Source: Thermodesulfobacteriaceae bacterium (GTDB taxonomy: Bacteria; Desulfobacterota; Dissulfuribacteria; Dissulfuribacterales; UBA3076). From it: 6,252 nt of DNA. The DNA lies in assembly GCA_012961845.1 (NCBI GenBank), contig DTYO01000105.1, positions 1-6,252 on the forward strand. Direction: 5' to 3'. Each line of letters begins with the position of its first letter. Position 1 is the first letter of the stretch. Shown piece after piece: positions 1-4,982 of the stretch. The notes under the pieces were generated by a model that saw only the letters and a list, made by a program, of their open reading frames with translations, was not told the DNA's origin and did no database searches. The position numbers and the translations under genes are program-made.

Positions 1-297
1 CCAAAGAAACAAGGTATCAAGGTCGCAGACATACTTTGGTATTTCCATCCCCCGATAGCACAGCAGATTTGGTAAAATCGCCAATCCCGTAAGGGCAAAG
101 GATGCAAGGAAAAATTACAATCAGCCGGTTCATTCAAAAGTGAACTTTAATTTTCAGAAAATCGAACTTAATATCTTATATATACTGATATATAAAGCTA
201 CTTATGTTTTCCTTACATCCGAGGTGCAGGATTTAGGTCAAACATGTGCTGTTAACCCCATGAGTAGTCGCGTTCCACTTTTACAAACATGTGGCAC
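1..297. other. Downstream flank with no confident gene
   Basis: This stretch follows the stop of the last gene. Positions 130-215 are clearly AT-rich and include an AT-only hairpin at 176-195 (8-bp arms TTATATAT/ATATATAA, loop ACTG). A 10-bp direct repeat, CAAACATGTG, lies at 239-248 and 284-293, the second copy just past the stop codon. I see no GC-rich hairpin with a T-tract, so no intrinsic terminator for the minus-strand operon is evident. On the minus strand a reading frame is open from about 110 to the left edge and contains an ATG at 48. It has no convincing ribosome binding site and too little sequence to identify, so it may be the start or remnant of a gene beyond the edge. Confidence 0.5.
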
Positions 298-951
298 TTA
301 CTCTGCCGCCTTATGTTTAAGTTCCGCCTGGATGTCTTCGAACTTCTCCTTCATCTCCTCAACACCCTGCTGGGCCATGGTGAACATCTTTGCACCAGCC
401 TTCATCATTCCCTTCTGCAGGGACTCATTGGTCAAAAGCAGAACTACACCTGCCCCGATAAGTGCGCCCTTCCAGAATTGGCTGTCATTGAAATTAAGCC
501 CTAAAAATGAGGATGGAGCACTGGCGGAATACTGCTGAGCAGGTGCTGCAAAGGGAGGGAACCCCAATCCATAATTCATAAGATTTGGGCCTGCAAGATA
601 CTGTTCATGATAGTAGGGCGGATTGTAGAAACCGGCCTGGGGTGGAGCCTGGGCAGGATCCACATGGCTGTATGAACTTTGGGATTTTCCGCACTGATGT
701 CCTTCTGTTCCGGAATGACTCTCCGGAGCGGAAGCTGCACTTGGCGGCATGCCTGCCTGCTGCATGTCCGGGCCCGGCATCATGGGCGAAGGTGGAAAAG
801 GCGACGGTACAGGACCGGGGCTTGCAAAAGATCCCTGAGCAAAAGCTCCCGGCTGCTGCATCCCCTGACTGCCTCCTTCTGCAAATCCCGGAGCTTGACT
901 AGCCTGCGGAGCAGCCATGAACACAGGTTGCTGAACGAAATTTTCCATCAT
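298..951 (-). CDS. Low-complexity membrane-anchored protein with QFWKG module and C-terminal helix
   Basis: The function is not recognised. The 217-residue protein has a long disordered-looking N-terminal part (about 1-150) rich in Pro, Gln, Ala, Gly, Met and Tyr, with no globular domain visible. A compact C-terminal part follows: QFWKG at 158-162, a short Gly/Ala/Leu hydrophobic segment at about 161-174, then TNESLQKGMMKAG and a charged, probably amphipathic or coiled-coil helix at 190-216. The hydrophobic segment is short for a full transmembrane span, so hairpin or interfacial insertion is possible. It resembles the C-terminus of the 265-residue protein at 1402-2199, suggesting paralogy. 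Its ATG overlaps the TGA of the previous gene by 4 bases (ATGA). A second ATG follows immediately at 948, and GGGGGG at 958-963 may be the ribosome binding site. By inference it coats or shapes a vesicle or granule membrane loaded by the ATPase of this locus. The coding call is much firmer than the role. Confidence 0.85.
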   Translation of the reverse strand: MMENFVQQPVFMAAPQASQAPGFAEGGSQGMQQPGAFAQGSFASPGPVPSPFPPSPMMPGPDMQQAGMPPSAASAPESHSGTEGHQCGKSQSSYSHVDPAQAPPQAGFYNPPYYHEQYLAGPNLMNYGLGFPPFAAPAQQYSASAPSSFLGLNFNDSQFWKGALIGAGVVLLLTNESLQKGMMKAGAKMFTMAQQGVEEMKEKFEDIQAELKHKAAE

Positions 952-1358
952 TTTTTACCCCCCTGCGTCTTCTCGGCCTTCTCTTCGGAAGTTGCGGCCT
1001 TGGCCGTTGAAGCCTTTTTACCGATGGAGTTGATGACATAGCCGACACCGGTGGCTGTGCCCAAAAGCACTGCAAGATTCAGAAAGGATCCACCTCCTAC
1101 ACTGCGGGCAACTCCTACGGCTACAGCAGTGGCTACCCCTGCCCCAGCCCCCTTGGCAAGGCTGTCTGCCACGGCCTGTCCTATGGTCATTCTGTCGTCC
1201 TGCACATGATGCAGATTTACTGCCAGAGCAGTACTTGTCCCCACCACCATTCCAAACATTCCAGAGGCAGTAATGGCAGAAGGCGTTATTGCAGGATATG
1301 TCCTTGCGGGATAACTGTATTGAGTAGTTGCCGGATAATGGGGTTGTGGTGCGCTCAT
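948..1358 (-). CDS. Small Gly/Ala-rich multi-pass membrane protein with Tyr/Pro-rich N-terminus
   Basis: The 136-residue protein is not assigned to a family. Residues 1-29 are rich in Pro, Tyr, Thr and Gln. Three hydrophobic segments follow, at about 30-50 (GMFGMVVGTSTALAVNL), 68-88 (KGAGAGVATAVAVGVARSV) and 91-112 (SFLNLAVLLGTATGVGYVI). The tail is Lys/Ala/Glu-rich and ends in GGKK, so it is probably cytoplasmic. The loop at 51-66 contains HHVQDDR. The start at 1358 is chosen because AAGGAG (1365-1370) sits 6 bases upstream. An in-frame ATG at 1394, with GGGAGGA 11 bases upstream, would add 12 mostly basic residues. The gene begins 43 bases after the previous stop and overlaps the next gene by 4 bases. 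Gly/Ala-rich small multi-pass proteins are common in loci for bacterial membrane organelles, such as MamC-type magnetosome proteins, but I see no homology to claim. A structural role in a vesicle membrane is inference. Confidence 0.82.
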   Translation of the reverse strand: MSAPQPHYPATTQYSYPARTYPAITPSAITASGMFGMVVGTSTALAVNLHHVQDDRMTIGQAVADSLAKGAGAGVATAVAVGVARSVGGGSFLNLAVLLGTATGVGYVINSIGKKASTAKAATSEEKAEKTQGGKK

Positions 1359-1401
1359 AATCTTCTCCTTTTCCTTTACTTTTAATGGTTTCATAATCTT
1401 T

Positions 1402-2199
1402 TCATTCCTCCCTTTTCTCCGGGGAGAACAGCTTGCCGATACTGTCTCTGACCGTATCACTGGAAACGAGCATAGCCACTAGGCCGCCTGCTATTATCCC
1501 CCGCCAGAACTGATTCCCTTCCTGTTCCAGGAGTGACACGCCGTTCATGACATCCTGCATATCCGCCTCACCGTTTAAAAATCGCTGGGCAATCTGGACC
1601 ATCTGCCCATATTTGTGCTCATCATGTTTAAGATGATGTGGGCTTGCGCCGGGATCGCCCTGAAAGCCGGAGTTGTAGCCGGAATGTGAGCTTTTGCCGC
1701 CGGCAAATGAGGGATTCTGATTCATTGCCGCTGCCTGGGCCGCAGCCATCTGCTGCTGCCACACGGCCTGCTGCCAGGCTGCATAATAGGCTTGTGGGTC
1801 CATCCGGTAGTCTCCAGGCTGAGACCCTTGAGGCTGCTGATAGAACTGGTCCGGCTGCGCAGATTGTCCTTGTTGTTCCATGCCGAGACTGCCCACTGCG
1901 GCATCCTGCCCTGAATATGGCCCGCCTTCCGCCCCCCCGCCTTGAACAGTCTGAGGCCCCGATGGGGACTGAGCTGTGGTGCCGGTGCTTCCTGGTTGCT
2001 GTGCCTGATGCGTCATTTCAGGCACAGCTGAAGGCCCGGCGGCGCCGGCATCCGGCGGCACCGGCCCCGGATTGCCTGCAGGCTGACCCAACGGCCCCTG
2101 TTCCATGACAGGGGCATTTTCTCCCGGCGGCTCCTGGACATTGAGTCCTTCCTGATCATGTACACATGGTTCCTGTAAAGGGTTTTGTTTGTTTTCCAT
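1402..2199 (-). CDS. Gln/Pro/Gly-rich low-complexity protein with QFWRG membrane module
   Basis: The 265-residue protein is of unrecognised family. Residues 1-165 are low complexity (Gln, Pro, Gly, Ala), with an aromatic/Gln patch at about 138-150 (YYAAWQQAVWQQQ). A His-rich stretch follows at 187-197 (SPHHLKHDEHK), then a helical-looking segment at 198-226 (YGQMVQIAQRFLNGEADM onward). QFWRG at 230-234 leads into a Gly/Ala hydrophobic stretch to about 246, then SSDTVRDSIGKLF. The QFWRG module resembles that of the 217-residue protein at 298-951. The start at 2199 is preferred because GGGAGGAG (2209-2216) lies 9 bases upstream. An in-frame ATG at 2256 would add 19 residues, but it has no ribosome binding site and lies inside an inverted-repeat region. 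It is the first gene of the second group. The His-rich stretch could bind metal, and a scaffold or condensate-forming role is inferred from composition only. Confidence 0.85.
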   Translation of the reverse strand: MENKQNPLQEPCVHDQEGLNVQEPPGENAPVMEQGPLGQPAGNPGPVPPDAGAAGPSAVPEMTHQAQQPGSTGTTAQSPSGPQTVQGGGAEGGPYSGQDAAVGSLGMEQQGQSAQPDQFYQQPQGSQPGDYRMDPQAYYAAWQQAVWQQQMAAAQAAAMNQNPSFAGGKSSHSGYNSGFQGDPGASPHHLKHDEHKYGQMVQIAQRFLNGEADMQDVMNGVSLLEQEGNQFWRGIIAGGLVAMLVSSDTVRDSIGKLFSPEKREE

Positions 2200-2208
2200 A
2201 ATTAATGG

Positions 2209-2216
2209 CTCCTCCC
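2209..2216 (-). promoter_or_regulatory. Ribosome binding site deciding the start at 2199
   Basis: On the minus strand this reads GGGAGGAG, 9 bases before the ATG at 2199. It is the strongest Shine-Dalgarno sequence of the window and the reason for rejecting the longer frame from 2256. Confidence 0.75.
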
Positions 2217-2263
2217 ATATTATTTCTGCATTGTATCTGCTCACAGGGTACGGCATCTACTGC

Positions 2264-2269
2264 ATTATC
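2264..2269 (-). promoter_or_regulatory. Possible -10 box of an internal promoter
   Basis: On the minus strand this reads GATAAT, matching the sigma-70 -10 consensus at 5 of 6 positions, about 65 bases before the start at 2199. The -35 region 16-18 bases upstream has no good match to TTGACA and falls inside the hairpin at 2277-2300, so an activator or repressor site could be involved. The call is weak and rests on the -10 box and on position. Confidence 0.3.
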
Positions 2270-2276
2270 GGGCATT

Positions 2277-2300
2277 CGAAGTACAGAAAGTACTACTTCG
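2277..2300. promoter_or_regulatory. Hairpin or operator-like palindrome
   Basis: CGAAGTA at 2277-2283 pairs perfectly with TACTTCG at 2294-2300 around a 10-base loop. Within it AGTAC also recurs (2280-2284 and 2289-2293). No T-tract follows on either strand, so it is not an intrinsic terminator. It overlaps where the -35 element of the candidate internal promoter would lie. Confidence 0.45.
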
Positions 2301-2385
2301 CACCAGATCACAGGGTCGGCTGAAGCCTGATTCCTGAAAAAGCCTACTCTGTAAGCAGATACAGACCAGCTGCCCTGGACAAACA

Positions 2386-2730
2386 CTATCGATTCAGCCG
2401 GCTGGAAATCCTTTCCAGAAGTTCATTTTTAAACCCCGCTTTTTCTTCAGAGTTTCCGTTTATTCCTACTATCCTTTCCCACAGGTCCGGCTCAAAAAAC
2501 TTCGGATCGTATTCTACAAGCACCGACCCGATTATGGGATTAATTCTGACATTCATTATCCCGGGCAGGCCTGAGATGACGCCCGAAATACCTGCCATAT
2601 CTCCAGACAGGTATCTTGCCGCCTCCGTGCTGATTCTTATGCGAATCCGGCCTGGGATATGGTGAAGAACCCGGGCAAAAGGTGCCAGACTAAAAATTAT
2701 ATCCAAGGCCTCATCAAGCTTTTGCTTCAA
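2386..2730 (-). CDS. Stand-alone HMA-like domain protein without CxxC
   Basis: The 114-residue protein consists mostly of one small ferredoxin-like (HMA-type) domain. Strand one carries HHIPGRIRIRI (23-33) where metal-binding HMA domains have GMxCxxC. The rest follows the expected pattern: a helix (about 36-55), LPGIMNVRINPIIGSVLVEYD (55-75) and a C-terminal helix. There is no cysteine at all. The N-terminal domain of the adjacent ATPase has the same signature (HSIPGRVRVRI and VTGSLIVFYDP). The start is TTG at 2730, whose bases overlap the ATPase stop (TTGA), and AAGGAG at 2735-2740 sits 4 bases upstream, so translation is coupled. By inference it is a partner or regulatory subunit of the ATPase, binding metal through His or acidic residues, or binding another protein or anionic lipid through the Arg-rich strand. 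The HMA-like fold is inferred from motif spacing and is fairly secure; the role is open. Confidence 0.88.
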   Translation of the reverse strand: MKQKLDEALDIIFSLAPFARVLHHIPGRIRIRISTEAARYLSGDMAGISGVISGLPGIMNVRINPIIGSVLVEYDPKFFEPDLWERIVGINGNSEEKAGFKNELLERISSRLNR

Positions 2731-4982
2731 CTTGCTCCTTCCTCTCTGTCTGTCAGCATCCGTCTTTTTGTCTGAGGGGCTTCTGGTTTCGTGGGCTTCC
2801 AGCCAAGAAGCCTTCCTGAATTTAACAATATTCCAAGGGTATGGACTATATGAAGAGCACCGGCCATGACAGGTGAAAGAAAGCCCGCAGCCCCGAGCAT
2901 GACCCCTCCCAGGTTGGTCCCCATGGCTATCATGTAATTCTGTTCAATAACATTGGTTGTTTTCCTGCTGAGCTGCCTCAACATCACCAGTCTTTCCAGC
3001 TCGCCTGAAACCAGGGTGATATCCGCCGCCTCTATCGCAACTTCCGCTCCTCCGGCCCCCATGGCCACACCTATGGATGATCGTGCCAGAGCAATAGCAT
3101 CATTGACGCCGTCTCCCACCATGACTGTTCGCCTTCGCATTTCCTCCAAGCTGTCGATGTACTGAGCCTTATCCTCAGGCAGCAGATCACCCATGGCCTT
3201 TTCAATGCCTAAATCTGCGGCCATATTCTGAACCACCGGTGCGGCATCGCCGCTAATGAGATGAAACTCGGACACTCCATCTCTTCTAAGCCACTGGATC
3301 ACGTTGCGGACATCCGGTCGCATGGTATTGGCCACAATCAGCATGCCCTGCACTTTTTTTTCCCGGGCTATAAAGACCACCATATTCCCCTGCTCTATCT
3401 CTTTCTGCGCCCTTTTCATGAAATAGCGGCAGTCAACACCGGATTCCTCCATGAGCGTCCCGTTGCCCACCAGGATCTCGCACCCTTCTACTTTCGCCCG
3501 CACACCTCTTCCGACAACAAATTCACATACCGCATGGCTGACTATGTCAAGACCTCGAGCCTCTGCATCCTTTACGATGGCCATGGCCACAGGATGACGG
3601 TTGTGCATCTCCGCAGCAGCGGCTAGCGCCAGAATCGTATCCTTTTTCTGGGTATGGGTGCGGGGGATGATTTCCACCAGCCTCGGCACCTCGCTTGTAA
3701 TGGTGCCTGTCTTGTCGAAACAGAAGGTATCGGCCCGACCGATCTCCTCCAGGTAGAGTCCGCCTTTTATCAGGACATGATTTTTGGCCGCATTGGCAAG
3801 GGCGGCTGAGACTGCCGTTGAGGCCGCAAGGACTGTCGCACATGGACATGCAAGCACCAGCAATACGGTAAAGGCCCGCATGGGATCAAATGTGATCAGA
3901 AAAGTGCCTGCGACTGTCAGAAATCCAATGCGCATAAGGCGATCTGCAAGGGCATCAGCCTTTTTTTCCGAAGGAGCACGAGTTTCCAGAGATTCCTCCA
4001 CCATGCGCAGGATACGTGCAAGATATGTGGAATCTCCGACTTTTTCTGCGCTTATGCAAATGACGCCCTGAGTCACTATAACACCGGCAAACACCCGGTC
4101 CCCAGCCCTTCGCTCTTCCGGCTCAGCCCTGCCTGTAATAGGGGATTCATCCACCAGCGCCTCCCCTCTTACTATGGTTCCGTCCACAGGGATCTTTTCA
4201 CCAGTGTGACAGACTACGACATCGCCCCGCCTCAGCCGATCAGGTTTGATTTCCACCTCTACTCCATCGACGAGGACATAGGTCTCCCTTTCGGCAAGCC
4301 TGAGAATGTTTCTGATGGCCTTTCTCGAACGCTCAGCAACGTAATCCTCCAGCAGCGTGCCGACCCTGAGTATCCAAATGACCTCCAGGGCAGTCAACGC
4401 CTCTCCCATAATAATCGCCAGGAAGAAGGTCCCGGCCAGAAATGGAAAGAGGCTTCTGTACCTTCCTTCCCTGAGGTCACCCCATGCATGTTTCAGAAGA
4501 GGCCATGCTCCCACGGCAGCCACCATAGAGGTAAGGCTGAGAGGTGATTCTGATACGGGCTGCCTGAATATGGTCTTTTTTATGAAGACAAAGACTACAT
4601 ATCCGGTAAGGAAAACTAGCCCTGCTATCTGCTTGAAAAAAGAAGGCTTGGAGTCGGTACGGCACTGCCTGCATTCCAGGCTGCAGCCTGTATCCCGAAC
4701 CATTTCCCCGGACTGCCGCACAGGACCTGCAGTCTGCAGATGAATTCCAGTCTTCCAGCCCCTAAGAAAAGAAAGAAGCTCACGCTCTTCCGCCTTTTCA
4801 GGATCGTAAAAAACTATCAGGCTTCCGGTGACCGGCCTGGCCTCCACCTGCACGGCAAATCCGGAATTCATGAGCCAGGAAACTACCTTTCCGGCCATTT
4901 CCTCATCCTGCCTCAATCTGGAAATCCTCACCCTGACTCTGCCGGGGATGGAATGCTTTACCTGGAACGTGTTCGATTTCAT
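2727..4982 (-). CDS. Heavy-metal translocating P1B-type ATPase with CxxC-less HMA-like N-terminus
   Basis: This 751-residue pump should use ATP to move a transition metal across a membrane. In order it shows an HMA-like domain (1-72) with HSIPGRVRVRI at 10-20; a Cys-rich linker (C100, C104, C107); about eight membrane segments, near 117-138, 147-165, 176-193, 195-213, 349-366, 368-388, 680-700 and 703-722; an actuator domain with TGRAEP at 283-288; the metal-site CPC motif (379-381); phosphorylation site DKTGT (D423); His-Pro (463-464) of the P1B nucleotide domain; SGD at 577-579; and GDGVND (623-628). The last segment carries HIVHT (H711, H714). The actuator TGE glutamate is replaced by Arg. 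Metal is not predictable with confidence; CPC plus these terminal motifs and the neighbours recall the P1B-6 ATPases (FezB) of ferrosome clusters, hence possibly iron. Its ATG overlaps the kinase stop (ATGA) and has no strong Shine-Dalgarno sequence, implying translational coupling. Confidence 0.95.
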   Translation of the reverse strand: MKSNTFQVKHSIPGRVRVRISRLRQDEEMAGKVVSWLMNSGFAVQVEARPVTGSLIVFYDPEKAEERELLSFLRGWKTGIHLQTAGPVRQSGEMVRDTGCSLECRQCRTDSKPSFFKQIAGLVFLTGYVVFVFIKKTIFRQPVSESPLSLTSMVAAVGAWPLLKHAWGDLREGRYRSLFPFLAGTFFLAIIMGEALTALEVIWILRVGTLLEDYVAERSRKAIRNILRLAERETYVLVDGVEVEIKPDRLRRGDVVVCHTGEKIPVDGTIVRGEALVDESPITGRAEPEERRAGDRVFAGVIVTQGVICISAEKVGDSTYLARILRMVEESLETRAPSEKKADALADRLMRIGFLTVAGTFLITFDPMRAFTVLLVLACPCATVLAASTAVSAALANAAKNHVLIKGGLYLEEIGRADTFCFDKTGTITSEVPRLVEIIPRTHTQKKDTILALAAAAEMHNRHPVAMAIVKDAEARGLDIVSHAVCEFVVGRGVRAKVEGCEILVGNGTLMEESGVDCRYFMKRAQKEIEQGNMVVFIAREKKVQGMLIVANTMRPDVRNVIQWLRRDGVSEFHLISGDAAPVVQNMAADLGIEKAMGDLLPEDKAQYIDSLEEMRRRTVMVGDGVNDAIALARSSIGVAMGAGGAEVAIEAADITLVSGELERLVMLRQLSRKTTNVIEQNYMIAMGTNLGGVMLGAAGFLSPVMAGALHIVHTLGILLNSGRLLGWKPTKPEAPQTKRRMLTDREEGAS

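Larger units (their letters stand above)
2232..2363. repeat. Long imperfect inverted repeat with 19-bp arms
   Basis: The left arm (2232-2250, TGTATCTGCTCACAGGGTA) and the right arm (2345-2363, TACTCTGTAAGCAGATACA) are complementary at 17 of 19 positions; the two mismatches would be G-U pairs in RNA. The arms are separated by 94 bases that include a second hairpin at 2277-2300. No target-site duplication is visible outside the arms. It could be an RNA structure in the polycistronic transcript, a paired operator, or a degenerate MITE-like insertion. Confidence 0.6.
2200..2385. other. Structured intergenic region between the two gene groups
   Basis: This gap separates the HMA-like gene from the gene starting at 2199. 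It contains a long imperfect inverted repeat (2232-2250 with 2345-2363), a shorter hairpin (2277-2300), a 9-bp direct repeat TCACAGGGT (2241-2249 and 2308-2316), a possible -10 box and a strong ribosome binding site. It is the only place in the operon where genes are not tightly packed, so it is the natural site for an internal promoter, attenuator or RNA processing site. A short minus-strand frame crosses it (2386-2156), but its residues look non-coding. Confidence 0.55.

Noticed and set aside
1..48. Partial gene running off the left edge on the minus strand
   Set aside because: The frame is open with an ATG at 48, but only 16 codons are visible, there is no properly spaced ribosome binding site, and no family can be recognised.
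176..195. AT-only hairpin as the operon terminator
   Set aside because: The stem has no G-C pairs and there is no T-tract after it on the minus strand; it is also about 100 bases past the stop.
140..538. Plus-strand open frame of 132 codons overlapping the last gene
   Set aside because: It is antisense to the 217-residue protein for most of its length, lacks a ribosome binding site, and reads as an unstructured composition. The minus-strand gene has operon context and start overlap.
2232..2363. CRISPR-type repeats
   Set aside because: There are only two inverted arms and one short direct repeat, with no regular repeat-spacer pattern and no cas gene.
2156..2386. Minus-strand open frame of 76 codons across the intergenic gap
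   Set aside because: It runs through the inverted repeats, has no ribosome binding site, and overlaps the well-supported gene starting at 2199 in another frame.
4662..4685. Cys-x3-Cys-x2-Cys as a radical-SAM signature
   Set aside because: The spacing matches, but it lies in a short linker of a P-type ATPase with no TIM-barrel domain around it.
4206..4743. Plus-strand open frames opposite the ATPase
   Set aside because: They are shadows of a gene with all P-type ATPase motifs on the other strand; no domain or start signal is seen.
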